The notes under the pieces are model-generated. The model saw nothing but the letters and a program-made list of their open reading frames with translations, was not told where the DNA came from and did not search any database. The translations under genes were made by a program, and so were the position numbers. From assembly GCA_028816945.1 (NCBI GenBank), contig JAPPQG010000171.1, positions 1 to 9,112 of the forward strand: a stretch of 9,112 nt of DNA, written 5' to 3'. The DNA comes from Alphaproteobacteria bacterium. Lineage in GTDB: Bacteria; Pseudomonadota; Alphaproteobacteria; RS24. Of this stretch, positions 1 through 7,952 are shown piece after piece; position 1 is the first letter of the stretch, and each line of letters starts with the position of its first letter.

Positions 1-382
1 AGGAAAAATAGAAATAGCTACCTCTGCTTTCACCTTAGCTGAAGTTTATTACAAAGAATCAAAAATAATAGAAAGTGCTATAGAAACCTTGTCTAAATTT
101 CTCACAAGAGATTATTGTAAAACTGTTCCGGTAGATATGGAAGTAGCTTCTCAAGCCCAACGCTTGCAGATGTATGTAAAACAAAAGATGAAAGGTAAGA
201 TAATAAAACCCCCCGATGCAATACATATAGCATCCGCACAGCGCGCAAAGGTCGATGTGTTGCATTCATATGATAAACGCGTTTTGAGTTTCAATGAAAA
301 ATTATTACCTCCAAATAACGAGAAAATGAAGATATGCAAGCCGGGACAAGAACTTGAACTTTTTGCTCCCTTAATAAAATAA
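1..382 (+). CDS. PIN-domain protein, VapC-like probable RNase (C-terminal part, cut by window edge)
   Basis: The reading frame is open from the first bases and ends at TAA (380-382), giving 126 visible residues. The start lies upstream of the window. PIN domains are small Mg-dependent RNases, often the toxin of a VapBC-type pair, built round three or four acidic residues. Visible here, numbering from the first full codon, are E14 in TSAFTLAEVYY, D72 in PPDAIHIASA and D91 in LHSYDKRVL. The expected N-terminal Asp strand is off the window. A TTG at 89 could be called as a start, but it would remove E14 and the TSAFTLAEV strand, so it is an artefact. PIN proteins of this type are usually about 130-150 residues, so little is missing. 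Any antitoxin gene would lie upstream and cannot be seen. The gene is AT-rich (about 36% GC by hand count) compared with its neighbours, which hints at horizontal acquisition. The fold is fairly clear; the toxin role is inferred. Confidence 0.8.
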   Translation, partial: GKIEIATSAFTLAEVYYKESKIIESAIETLSKFLTRDYCKTVPVDMEVASQAQRLQMYVKQKMKGKIIKPPDAIHIASAQRAKVDVLHSYDKRVLSFNEKLLPPNNEKMKICKPGQELELFAPLIK

Positions 383-432
383 TTAACAAAATCAATCTTT
401 GTTTTTGCTATTAAACATAGATTCCTACCCCA

Positions 433-1143
433 TCAAACCCTAATTATTTGCCTTAATTCATCGGGGGTGAGCCATGGGGTTTTGCGGTGGATCATGCGGT
501 GGCAATTAGCGCACAGCAAAATTAAATCTGCTAGTTTAATTGTTGCGCCCTCATTAGGCAGTTGTGAGAGGGGGCGTGTGTGGTGAGCTTCTATAAAGCC
601 TTCACCGTGTTCGCCATATCGGCGCGCATAGTCAAAACGGCAAATCTCACAAAATAAACGCCCTTTATTTTCATCTTGGAATTGTTCTTTTTTGCGGCGG
701 GTTAAGCGGGTCGAGCGTTCGCGGCGCACATGCCAATAAGTTAAAATCTGCCCTTCTACTGCCTCACAGACGCCTATGCTTTCAGCAGACGGCACAGAAA
801 AATCGGCTTGTGTGAAACTGTCAATTTTTTTGACAATTTTAGGAACTTGCGCCAAATCGCCCTTATGCGCCTCCCAAACTTGCCGCGCCCCTTTTGAGAC
901 GCGCATGCCTTTCCAATTATGCGTGGGGTCGAGCGCGGCAAATTGAGAAACTTGCATAGCAACGCCTGCGGGGTTGCGAAAATTGGCAGGCAAATCAGCA
1001 AAAGATGAACGCAAAGCCCGCAAGCGCACACTCAATGCCTTTATCTCTTGGCTGTTTTTAGAAGGTAGCCTGTCTTTATGTTTTAGATAAAAATCCAAAG
1101 CTAAAAGCCATTCATCAATTATCCAATTAGGCGGGCGGGGCAT
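433..1143 (-). CDS. HNH endonuclease, McrA-like (putative restriction nuclease)
   Basis: This 236-residue protein starts at ATG (1141-1143) and ends at TGA (433-435). The C-terminal third is an HNH nuclease domain. CEIC (C165, C168) and CANC (C211, C214) form the expected zinc-binding pairs, EAHHTRPL (H187, H188) supplies the first histidine, and N213 with H215/H219 in CANCHRMIHR completes the motif. The layout with YG, then EAHH, then DLI.LCANCHRMIH resembles McrA-type HNH proteins that cut modified DNA. The N-terminal half (about 5-95) has W, LALDFYL, LSVRLRAL, FRNPAGVAMQ and VW, a pattern I associate with N-terminal domains of such nucleases, perhaps for DNA recognition. That assignment is inference. 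No partner methylase is visible, which fits a stand-alone modification-dependent enzyme but does not prove it. The gene follows lpd by 42 nt on the same strand and may be co-transcribed. The ribosome-binding site is weak (a GAGAG stretch just upstream of ATG). Base composition resembles the operon, unlike the PIN gene. Confidence 0.82.
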   Translation of the reverse strand: MPRPPNWIIDEWLLALDFYLKHKDRLPSKNSQEIKALSVRLRALRSSFADLPANFRNPAGVAMQVSQFAALDPTHNWKGMRVSKGARQVWEAHKGDLAQVPKIVKKIDSFTQADFSVPSAESIGVCEAVEGQILTYWHVRRERSTRLTRRKKEQFQDENKGRLFCEICRFDYARRYGEHGEGFIEAHHTRPLSQLPNEGATIKLADLILLCANCHRMIHRKTPWLTPDELRQIIRV

Positions 1144-1173
1144 TGTCTCTCATCACTTCATCTATTGCATAAA

Positions 1174-1209
1174 GCCGCCCATATACTACATATGAATGGC
1201 GCGGGCGGC
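1174..1209 (-). terminator. Possible weak hairpin over the lpd stop codon
   Basis: GCCGCCC (1174-1180) and GGGCGGC (1203-1209) can form a perfect 7-bp GC stem with a 22-nt loop containing the last codons and TAG of lpd. On the minus-strand transcript it is followed by UUUAU, a short and imperfect U-tract. It could attenuate transcription between lpd and the HNH gene. The long loop and poor U-tract make it a weak terminator candidate, and the GC-rich arm is also simply coding sequence for alanines and arginine. Confidence 0.25.
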
Positions 1210-2634
1210 GACGGCTAGCGCCGACTCTTTTAGGGCTTCGCTTAATGTTGGGTGGGCGTGGCAGGTGCGGGCTATGTCGTCTGCGCTTGCGCCAAATTCC
1301 ATCGCCACAGCCGCCTCGCCAATCATATTGCCCGCTTCTGGCCCCAAAATATGCACGCCTAAAATGCGGTCTGTGTTCGCATCGGCTAGGGTTTTCACAA
1401 AGCCTTCCACTGTGCCATTTACTTTGGCGCGGCCATTCGCCATAAAGGGAAATGTGCCGACCTTATAGGCGATATTGGCGGATTTTAACTCTGCTTCTGT
1501 TTTGCCAACCCATGCAACTTCGGGTGCTGTGTAAATGACATTGGGAATCACATCATAATTGACATGGCCTGCTTGGCCGACCAAAATTTCAGCCACCGCT
1601 ATGCCTTCATCTTCCGCCTTATGCGCCAACATAGGCCCGGCAATCACATCGCCTATCGCGTAAATATTGTCGATATTTGTTTTGAAATGCTTATCGGTTT
1701 CCACCCGCCCTTGTGCGTCTAATTGCACGCCAACATTTTCTAGCCCCAAGCCTGCCGTATAAGGCCGCCGCCCAATGGCAACTAAAACGCGTTCAGCAGA
1801 CAAAGTCTCGCCTGCCTCATTTGCGCCTTTTTGGCCTGCTTCATTTTGGCCTGCCTCATTTTGGTTTTGAGCGGGGGCGATGGTCACTTTTGCGCTGGCT
1901 TTCAGTGTCTCTATATTGGTGACTTTGCGGCCAAGCAAAAAGCGCAAGCCCTGTTTGGTTAGCACAGTTTGGAATTGTTTAGCAATGTCAGCATCCGCGC
2001 CTGCTATAATATGGTCTAAAAATTCAACCACAGTGACTTCTGTGCCAAGCCGCGCCCAAACTGAACCAAGTTCAAGCCCAATCACCCCGCCGCCAACAAT
2101 CAGCAATGATTTCGGCACAGAGTCAAAATCCAACGCCCCCGTTGAGGAGACAATGCGTTGCTCGTCAATCTCGACCCCCGCCAAAGGCGCAATATCAGAG
2201 CCTGTTGCAATGACAATATATTTTGTCTGCAAAATGCGTTCCCCCCCGTCTAGCAAGGCGACTTTGACGCGGTCGGGCGCGATAAGTTCGCCCGCCCCGT
2301 GCATAGCTTCAATTTTGTTTTTCTTAAATAGAAAATCAATTCCCTGCACATTGCCGTCAATGGTTTTTTGCTTATATTTCATGAGGGCAGGCATATCTAT
2401 TTTTGGTGTGCCAAATTGAATCCCCATATGATTGGCATGGGCCGCTTGGCTGTAAGTCTCAGACGCATGGAGCAAGGCTTTGGAGGGAATGCAGCCAACA
2501 TTCAAACAAGTGCCACCATGTGTGCCGCGTTTATCAATACACGCCACGCGCAAACCTAATTGTGCCGCCCGTATCGCACAAACATAACCGCCCGGCCCAG
2601 AGCCGATAACAATAATATCAAAATCATCTGCCAT
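1186..2634 (-). CDS. lpd: Dihydrolipoamide dehydrogenase (E3 of 2-oxoglutarate dehydrogenase)
   Basis: This 482-residue flavoprotein reoxidises the dihydrolipoyl groups of E2 and passes electrons via a disulfide and FAD to NAD+. Seen in order: the FAD-binding GSGPGG (residues 11-16), the redox disulfide in [13 protein letters not shown] (C43, C48), ATGSDIAPL (144-151), the NAD-binding [10 protein letters not shown] (181-190), the second FAD site YAIGDV (325-330), and the dimer-interface catalytic HAHPTLSEA (H461, E466). Length is near the usual 465-480. The extra residues include a repetitive stretch at about 254-276 (NEAG/GQ repeats) in the NAD domain. ATG (2632-2634) is preceded by an AAAGG ribosome-binding site with about 8 nt spacing. 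There is no N-terminal lipoyl domain, unlike some E3 proteins of pyruvate dehydrogenase clusters. Its place after sucB marks it as the E3 of the 2-oxoglutarate complex, though E3 may be shared with other complexes. It may also have its own promoter in the gap upstream. Confidence 0.97.
   Translation of the reverse strand: MADDFDIIVIGSGPGGYVCAIRAAQLGLRVACIDKRGTHGGTCLNVGCIPSKALLHASETYSQAAHANHMGIQFGTPKIDMPALMKYKQKTIDGNVQGIDFLFKKNKIEAMHGAGELIAPDRVKVALLDGGERILQTKYIVIATGSDIAPLAGVEIDEQRIVSSTGALDFDSVPKSLLIVGGGVIGLELGSVWARLGTEVTVVEFLDHIIAGADADIAKQFQTVLTKQGLRFLLGRKVTNIETLKASAKVTIAPAQNQNEAGQNEAGQKGANEAGETLSAERVLVAIGRRPYTAGLGLENVGVQLDAQGRVETDKHFKTNIDNIYAIGDVIAGPMLAHKAEDEGIAVAEILVGQAGHVNYDVIPNVIYTAPEVAWVGKTEAELKSANIAYKVGTFPFMANGRAKVNGTVEGFVKTLADANTDRILGVHILGPEAGNMIGEAAVAMEFGASADDIARTCHAHPTLSEALKESALAVAARAIHM
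1809..1862 (-). repeat. Imperfect 15-bp tandem repeat inside lpd
   Basis: Three copies of a 15-bp unit, plus-strand form GGCCTGCCTCATTTT, lie at 1809-1823 (first and last bases differ), 1833-1847 (one C to T difference) and 1848-1862. Nine bases separate the first and second copies; the second and third abut. On the coding strand they give [10 protein letters not shown] and ANEAGE (about residues 259-276). The unit is a multiple of three, so copy-number change would keep the reading frame. The segment lies between the AKVTIAPA strand and the [13 protein letters not shown] strand of the NAD domain, where family members usually have a short hairpin loop, so it probably encodes a flexible surface insertion. 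Confidence 0.8.
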
Positions 2635-2674
2635 TTATTTACCTTTCATTTATTTGTTTGCATTATTTGCATTC

Positions 2675-2703
2675 ATTATATGCGTCCCCGCTCTCTGTGT
2701 TAC
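2675..2703 (-). promoter_or_regulatory. Candidate sigma70-type promoter upstream of lpd
   Basis: On the minus strand a perfect TATAAT (2680-2675) lies 17 nt downstream of GTAACA (2703-2698), which matches the TTGACA consensus at four of six positions. The -35 element overlaps the sucB stop codon. Transcription would begin near 2668, leaving a leader of about 34 nt before the lpd ATG with its AAAGG ribosome-binding site. A separate promoter would let the shared E3 subunit be made independently of sucAB. The gap is AT-rich, so a chance match is possible. Confidence 0.35.
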
Positions 2704-3956
2704 ACATCGAGTAGCAATCTTTCAGGTGTCTCTATCCCCTCTTTAACACGCATTAAAAACATAACCGCCTCACGGCCATCGACAATGCGATGGTCATAAC
2801 TTAATGCCAAATACATAATTGGGCGAATGGTAATTTCCCCATTTATAACAACGGGGCGGTCGGTTATTTTATGCATGCCCAAAATGCCCGATTGGGGCGT
2901 ATTCAAAATGGGCGTCGACATAAGAGAGCCATAGACGCCACCATTGGAAATGGTAAATGTGCCACCTTGTAAATCCTCAATTTTGAGTTCGCCGCTATGC
3001 GCTTTTTCAGCATAGTCAGCAATCACGCATTCAATCTCAGCAAATCCCATATCTTGCGCATTTTTTAAGACAGGCACAACAAGCCCTTTATCCGTGCCAA
3101 CCGCCACACCCATATTCACATAATGGCGATAGACTAATTCATCGCCATCAATTTCAGCATTCACAGTGGGAATTTCCTGCAATGCCATGACACAGGCTTT
3201 AACAAAAAAACTCATAAAGCCCAATTTCACCCCATAACGCGTCTCAAATTGCGCCTTATATTCATTGCGCACAGCCATTAACGCACTCATATCGACCTCG
3301 TTAAAAGTCGTCAAAATAGCGGCTGTGTTTTGCGAATCTTTAAGCCGTTTAGCAATGGTTTGCCGCAAACGAGTCATGCGCACGCGCTCCTCTCGCCCGC
3401 CGCTTGCTTGCTTGTTGCTTGCTTGCGTAGAGGCAGCCGTCGCTTGTGGCGCAGACGGCGTCTGTGTCTGTGGCACATCGGCAATGGCTTTCATAATATC
3501 GGTTTTTGTCAAGCGGCCTTGTTTGCCTGTACCAGCAATATGCGCCGGGTCAAGGCCATGTTCGCTAATCAATTTACGGACAGAGGGGGCAAGAATATCG
3601 CTAGCAGCCTGACCTGTTTCATCTGCTTGACTTGGTGCGCTTGCCTGATTTGTTTCCTCTTGCTTTGTTGTTTGCTCTATTGTTTTTGGGGCGGGTGTCG
3701 TTTTAGGGGTTTCATCCCCCGCTTCAATAATCGCGCCAAGCAAAGCACCTACTTCGACAATGGCGCCTGCTTCGACAAGAATCTCACCCATAATACCGCC
3801 CATAGGCGCCGGCACATCGATAGTAACTTTATCAGTCTCTAATTCACAAAGCGGCTCATCGACATTTACAGAGTCGCCCGTTTGCTTATGCCATTGGGCG
3901 ACCGTTGCTTCGGTAATAGATTCGCCCAAAGCGGGAACACGAATTTCAGCACTCAT
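2700..3956 (-). CDS. sucB: Dihydrolipoamide succinyltransferase (E2 of 2-oxoglutarate dehydrogenase)
   Basis: This 418-residue E2 forms the core of the 2-oxoglutarate dehydrogenase complex and moves the succinyl group from its lipoyl arm to CoA. Domains in order: one lipoyl domain (about 2-80) with the lipoylated K43 in [14 protein letters not shown]; a Thr/Gln/Ala-rich linker (about 83-118); the peripheral subunit-binding domain (about 121-158, APSVRKLI then [13 protein letters not shown]) that holds E3 or E1; a second linker (about 160-187); and the acyltransferase domain (about 190-418) with the catalytic YDHRIVDG (H389, D393). The C-terminus RLLLDV is the usual family ending and shows the protein is complete. 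ATG (3954-3956) has the clearest ribosome-binding site in the window, GAGGAT at 3962-3967, five nt upstream. It lies 51 nt after sucA. The second linker is encoded by a GCTT repeat tract. A single lipoyl domain is normal for succinyltransferases. Confidence 0.97.
   Translation of the reverse strand: MSAEIRVPALGESITEATVAQWHKQTGDSVNVDEPLCELETDKVTIDVPAPMGGIMGEILVEAGAIVEVGALLGAIIEAGDETPKTTPAPKTIEQTTKQEETNQASAPSQADETGQAASDILAPSVRKLISEHGLDPAHIAGTGKQGRLTKTDIMKAIADVPQTQTPSAPQATAASTQASNKQASGGREERVRMTRLRQTIAKRLKDSQNTAAILTTFNEVDMSALMAVRNEYKAQFETRYGVKLGFMSFFVKACVMALQEIPTVNAEIDGDELVYRHYVNMGVAVGTDKGLVVPVLKNAQDMGFAEIECVIADYAEKAHSGELKIEDLQGGTFTISNGGVYGSLMSTPILNTPQSGILGMHKITDRPVVINGEITIRPIMYLALSYDHRIVDGREAVMFLMRVKEGIETPERLLLDV
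3402..3426 (-). repeat. GCTT tetranucleotide tract in the sucB linker
   Basis: On the plus strand this 25-bp tract reads three GCTT units, GTT, two more GCTT units and GC. It encodes QASNKQAS in the flexible linker between the subunit-binding and catalytic domains of SucB (about residues 178-185). The unit is four bases, so gain or loss of one copy would shift the frame and remove the catalytic domain. It is short and interrupted, so high slippage is not expected. Confidence 0.6.
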
Positions 3957-4007
3957 GATTTATCCTCATTCTCATTACTTTATTCTATCATTCTAAACAT
4001 TATTCTT

Positions 4008-7000
4008 TTAGGCTGTTCCCAAAGCTTCCGCAAGCAAAGTTTCCCGCTCTTTGAGGTGGCGCGTCATTAAGCCGGTTGCAGTTGAGGCAGAAGCTTTGCG
4101 GCCGACATAAAGGGGGCGTTTATGTTTTGCCTCTATCGTGCCTAACACTTCTTCAATAAAAACCTCTATAAAATACCATGCGCCCATATTTTTTGGCTCT
4201 TCTTGACACCATATTATTTCAGCATGCGCGAAAGGGCTTAATTCTTTTTCCAACGCATTATAGGGAAATGGAAATAATTGCTCGACGCGCATAATATAAA
4301 CATTATCCAATTTGGCCGCTTCGCGTGCTTCTAGCAAATCATAATATATTTTGCCCGTGCAAAGAATCACGCGGCGCATTTTTTTCGGGGCGACGAGCCT
4401 ATTGGCAAGCCGTGCGTCCCAATCATCCCATAAAATGCGATGAAAGCCTGACTCTTCTGCCATTTCGGCCAATGCAGAAACAGCCTTTTTATGGCGCAAG
4501 AGTGATTTTGGCGTCATTAAAATAAGGGGTTTGCGGAATTTGCGGTGTATTTGACGGCGCAAAATATGAAAATAATTGGCTGGCGTGGTGACATTCGCCA
4601 CTTGCATATTATCCTCAGCGCATAATTGTAAATAACGTTCCAACCGTGCCGAACTATGTTCTGGGCCTTGGCCTTCATAGCCATGCGGCAAGAGCATAAC
4701 AAGGCCTGACATGCGCAACCATTTGGCTTCGGCCGAAGATATAAATTGATCGATAATAACTTGCGCCCCATTGGCAAAATCGCCAAATTGGGCTTCCCAA
4801 AGCACTAATGTATTGGGTTCAGCAAGCGAATAGCCATATTCAAAACCAAGCACGGCGGCCTCAGAGAGCATGGAATTGATAACTTCAAAGCGGGCAGGGC
4901 TTGTTTTTGCATCTTTATCAGCGGTTAAATGATTAAGCGGTTTATAACGTTGTTCCGTTTTTTGGTCTGTCCAAACACAATGGCGTTGTGAGAATGTGCC
5001 GCGCTCACTATCTTGCCCTGACAGGCGCACAGGTATGCCTTCCCGCAATAAACTGCCCCATGCAAGGGCTTCCGCGGTCGCCCAATCAATGTTTTCGCCG
5101 CTAGCAAACATTTGCTGTTTGGCTTTATTTTGGCGGATAAGGGCGCGGTGGAGCGTAAAATCGGGCGGTACAGTGGTGAGTTTTTCGCCTATCTCACGCA
5201 AGCGCGCAAGTGCTACGCCTGTTTTATCACCACCCAATTCATCCATATTTTTGCGCTCTAAACCCGCCCAACGCCCATCCAACCAATCCGCCTTATTGGG
5301 CTTATAATCATTGGCAATTTCAAATTCCTTATCTAAAAAACTGCGGTAATCTTGGGCGGCATGGTCAATCTCATCTTGTGACATAACGCCTTGTTTGACG
5401 AGACGGTCGCCATAAATTGTGACCACAGAGGGATGTTTTTTAATTTGCGCATACATATAAGGTTGCGTAAAGGCTGGCTCATCGCCCTCATTATGGCCGA
5501 AACGGCGATAGCAAAACATATCAATGACAACGGGCTTCAAAAATTCTTGGCGAAATTCAGTGGCAATTTTTGCTGCATGGACAACCGCCTCTGGATCATC
5601 CCCATTGACATGGAAAATGGGGGCTTCGACCATTTTAGCAAGATCAGACGGATAGGGTGAGGAGCGCGCCAAGCGCGGGCTAGTCGTAAAGCCAATTTGA
5701 TTATTGACAATAAAATGAATTGAGCCGCCGGCCTTATGTCCTTTTAAGCCTGACAGGCCTAAACATTCGGCAACAATGCCCTGCCCCGCAAAAGCCGCAT
5801 CGCCGTGCAAAATAAGCGGGATAACAGATGACCTGTCCGCCAACCCATCTTCACCTAAATAATGGTCTTGCTTGGCGCGGGCTTTGCCAAGCACAACGGG
5901 ATTGACAGCTTCTAAATGAGACGGGTTAGGCGTTAAGGATAAATGGACTTTATTGCCGTCAAATTCTCGGTCAGATGAAGTGCCAAGATGATATTTAACA
6001 TCCCCCGACCCTTCCACATCGGCGGGATTGGCTGAGCCGCCTTTGAATTCGTGAAACAGCGCATGAAAAGGCTTACTCATTACATTGGTTAGCACATTAA
6101 GCCGCCCGCGGTGGGGCATGCCGATAACAATTTCTTTCACCCCTAGACTGCCGCCGCGTTTAATAATTTGCTCTAAAGCAGGCACCATAGATTCGCCCCC
6201 GTCTAGCCCGAACCGTTTTGTGCCTGTATATTTAACATCAAGGAATTTTTCCAATCCCTCACTTGCTAATAATTTTTGGAAAATCGCCCGCTTACCCTCA
6301 TCGGTAAAAGTAATCGCTTTATCCGGCCCTTCCATACGCGCCTGCAACCATGCTTTTTCTTTGGGGTCGGCAATATGCATAAATTCAATCGCAAATGTGC
6401 CACAATAGGTGCGGCGGAGAATTTCCAGCATTTGCGTAATAGTCGCTGTTTTTAACCCCAACATATTATCAATAAAAATAGGGCGTTCCATATCGGCTGC
6501 TGAAAAACCATAATTTTGCGGGTCTAATTCAGGGTGCGATTTGGGCGGCTCGATTTTAAGCGGGTCAAGGTCGGCTTGCAAATGGCCGCGCACACGATAA
6601 GCGCGTATCATCATCACAGCGCGCACAGAATCCAATGTTGCGCTGTGTATATCAGCCTGTCTATCAGCAGGGCTTGTGGCAGCTGTTTGGCTAGGTGTTT
6701 TTTCTTGGCGGTGTTGGTCGATTTTGCTTGCCAATCCAACACCCACAGATTGCCAATTTGTATCAAAGGCGGCTGTTAATTCGTCATTGTTCGCCCCATT
6801 ATGCGGCCATGCGCGCGCCCAACTGGCACGCACAATATTGGTTTCATCATTCAAACGGTCAAAAAATTGCTGCCATGTCGCATCAACACTAGCAGGATTA
6901 TCGCGATAGCGGGCATATTGATTTTCAATATAAAGCGCATTGGCACCGTCTAAAAATGCCGTATCATAACGCGCCGGCCCGGTTACGAGATTGCTATTTG

Positions 7001-7052
7001 CTTCTACCGATTCTGCTTTTTGCCCCATGCGCCTATGTCCATGCTCTATCAT
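4008..7052 (-). CDS. sucA: 2-oxoglutarate dehydrogenase E1 component (thiamine diphosphate-dependent)
   Basis: This protein of up to 1014 residues decarboxylates 2-oxoglutarate on thiamine diphosphate and succinylates the E2 lipoyl group. The N-terminal E1o helix motif is seen (about 33-66, LDGANALYIENQYARYR to TWQQFF), then a variable linker (about 72-135). The catalytic core includes GMPHRGRLNVL (H314), TPNPSHLEAVNPVV (H379), the cofactor motif GDAAFAGQG (G417, D418) with IVNNQIGFTT (N450, N451), and FGHNEGDEP (H520). The pyrimidine-binding half follows with SGQDSERGTFSQRH (H691) and GYEGQGPEHSSARLERYLQL (H799). The C-terminal domain includes MRVEQLFPFP. The start is uncertain. ATG at 7050-7052 is the most upstream start (an in-frame TAA lies two codons before it) but has no visible ribosome-binding site. 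A second ATG at 7026-7028 (codon 9) has a weak AGG close upstream and would give 1006 residues. The gene follows sucD by 21 nt (45 nt if the later start is used). Confidence 0.97.
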   Translation of the reverse strand: MIEHGHRRMGQKAESVEANSNLVTGPARYDTAFLDGANALYIENQYARYRDNPASVDATWQQFFDRLNDETNIVRASWARAWPHNGANNDELTAAFDTNWQSVGVGLASKIDQHRQEKTPSQTAATSPADRQADIHSATLDSVRAVMMIRAYRVRGHLQADLDPLKIEPPKSHPELDPQNYGFSAADMERPIFIDNMLGLKTATITQMLEILRRTYCGTFAIEFMHIADPKEKAWLQARMEGPDKAITFTDEGKRAIFQKLLASEGLEKFLDVKYTGTKRFGLDGGESMVPALEQIIKRGGSLGVKEIVIGMPHRGRLNVLTNVMSKPFHALFHEFKGGSANPADVEGSGDVKYHLGTSSDREFDGNKVHLSLTPNPSHLEAVNPVVLGKARAKQDHYLGEDGLADRSSVIPLILHGDAAFAGQGIVAECLGLSGLKGHKAGGSIHFIVNNQIGFTTSPRLARSSPYPSDLAKMVEAPIFHVNGDDPEAVVHAAKIATEFRQEFLKPVVIDMFCYRRFGHNEGDEPAFTQPYMYAQIKKHPSVVTIYGDRLVKQGVMSQDEIDHAAQDYRSFLDKEFEIANDYKPNKADWLDGRWAGLERKNMDELGGDKTGVALARLREIGEKLTTVPPDFTLHRALIRQNKAKQQMFASGENIDWATAEALAWGSLLREGIPVRLSGQDSERGTFSQRHCVWTDQKTEQRYKPLNHLTADKDAKTSPARFEVINSMLSEAAVLGFEYGYSLAEPNTLVLWEAQFGDFANGAQVIIDQFISSAEAKWLRMSGLVMLLPHGYEGQGPEHSSARLERYLQLCAEDNMQVANVTTPANYFHILRRQIHRKFRKPLILMTPKSLLRHKKAVSALAEMAEESGFHRILWDDWDARLANRLVAPKKMRRVILCTGKIYYDLLEAREAAKLDNVYIMRVEQLFPFPYNALEKELSPFAHAEIIWCQEEPKNMGAWYFIEVFIEEVLGTIEAKHKRPLYVGRKASASTATGLMTRHLKERETLLAEALGTA

Positions 7053-7073
7053 AATTTAAGTTTATCATATTGT

Positions 7074-7952
7074 TTATGGTTTTTTTAACACATTCATAAT
7101 TGTTGTTCCCAAAGCGGCGGGCGAAGGCGAGACAATAATGCCTGCTGATTGCATGGCTTCTATTTTATCCTCTGCACCGCCTTTGCCACCAGCAATAATC
7201 GCGCCCGCATGCCCCATACGGCGGCCGGGTGGGGCGGTGAGGCCTGCAATAAAACCAATAACAGGCTTTTTGCTTTTTGCTTCCCGCAAAAAACTAGCCG
7301 CTTCTTCTTCGGCCGTGCCGCCAATTTCGCCAATCATAATAATTGATTCGGTCTCTTTATCGCCAAGAAATAATTCCAAACAATCAATAAAATTCGTGCC
7401 ATTGACAGGGTCACCGCCAATCCCAATACAGCTAGATTGCCCCAAGCCAACGGCACTTGTTTGCGCGACCGCCTCATAAGTCAATGTGCCTGAACGAGAG
7501 ACAATACCAACATTGCCCTTTTTATGAATATGGCCCGGCATAATGCCAATTTTGCATTCATCAGGCGTAATAATGCCCGGGCAATTTGGCCCAATCAAGC
7601 GGGTTTTCGAGCCACGCAAAAACCGTTTAACCTTTATCATATCAAGCACGGGAATGCCTTCGGTAATACACACAACAAGTTCTATCTCAGCTGCTATGGC
7701 CTCTAAAATTGCATCAGCCGCAAAAGCGGGCGGCACATAAATAACCGATGCGGTCGCTCCCGTTTGAGCTATGGCCTCATACACAGTATCAAATACAGGC
7801 AAGCCTAAATGGGTTTCGCCGCCGCGCCCAGGTGTGACACCGCCAACGAGTTGCGTGCCATAAGCAATCGCCTGCTTGCAATGAAATGTGCCTTGACTGC
7901 CCGTAAAGCCTTGACAGATAAGTTTTGTATTTTTATCAACAAGCACAGCCAT
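7074..7952 (-). CDS. sucD: Succinyl-CoA synthetase alpha subunit
   Basis: This complete 292-residue subunit binds CoA and carries the phosphohistidine intermediate during interconversion of succinyl-CoA and succinate with ATP or GTP formation. Visible are the N-terminal CoA-binding Rossmann segment with [10 protein letters not shown] (15-24), GGVTPGRGG (37-45), ITEGIPV (96-102), GPNCPGI (121-127), the glycine-rich [10 protein letters not shown] (177-186) and the phosphorylation site RMGHAGAI (H248), which corresponds to H246 of the E. coli protein. Length matches the family (about 290). ATG at 7950-7952 shares its first base with the final base of the sucC stop (TAATG), so the two subunits are probably made at matched rates by translational coupling. 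A GGGA about 9 nt upstream, inside sucC, can serve as ribosome-binding site. It is followed 21 nt later by sucA. Confidence 0.98.
   Translation of the reverse strand: MAVLVDKNTKLICQGFTGSQGTFHCKQAIAYGTQLVGGVTPGRGGETHLGLPVFDTVYEAIAQTGATASVIYVPPAFAADAILEAIAAEIELVVCITEGIPVLDMIKVKRFLRGSKTRLIGPNCPGIITPDECKIGIMPGHIHKKGNVGIVSRSGTLTYEAVAQTSAVGLGQSSCIGIGGDPVNGTNFIDCLELFLGDKETESIIMIGEIGGTAEEEAASFLREAKSKKPVIGFIAGLTAPPGRRMGHAGAIIAGGKGGAEDKIEAMQSAGIIVSPSPAALGTTIMNVLKKP

Noticed and set aside
385..403. AACAAA/TTTGTT inverted repeat followed by TTT between the two convergent genes
   Set aside because: The stem is only six A/T-dominated pairs with a 7-nt loop and would be unstable. It could aid termination of the PIN gene but is expected by chance in AT-rich DNA.
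1..1143. PIN and HNH genes as parts of one defence system
   Set aside because: They are convergent, so not co-transcribed, and differ in base composition. There is nothing beyond adjacency to link them.
1880..2419. Long plus-strand open frame (179 codons) opposite lpd
   Set aside because: It lies wholly antisense to a clearly conserved gene, shows no recognisable domain and is explained by the codon bias of lpd.
3330..3842. Plus-strand open frame of 170 codons opposite sucB
   Set aside because: It is antisense to conserved SucB domains and is Cys/Arg/Leu-rich in the manner of a shadow translation.
3957..4007. TAGAAT boxes in the sucA-sucB gap as a possible promoter
   Set aside because: Neither box has a reasonable -35 element at 16-18 nt. 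The gap is simply AT-rich and holds the sucB ribosome-binding site.
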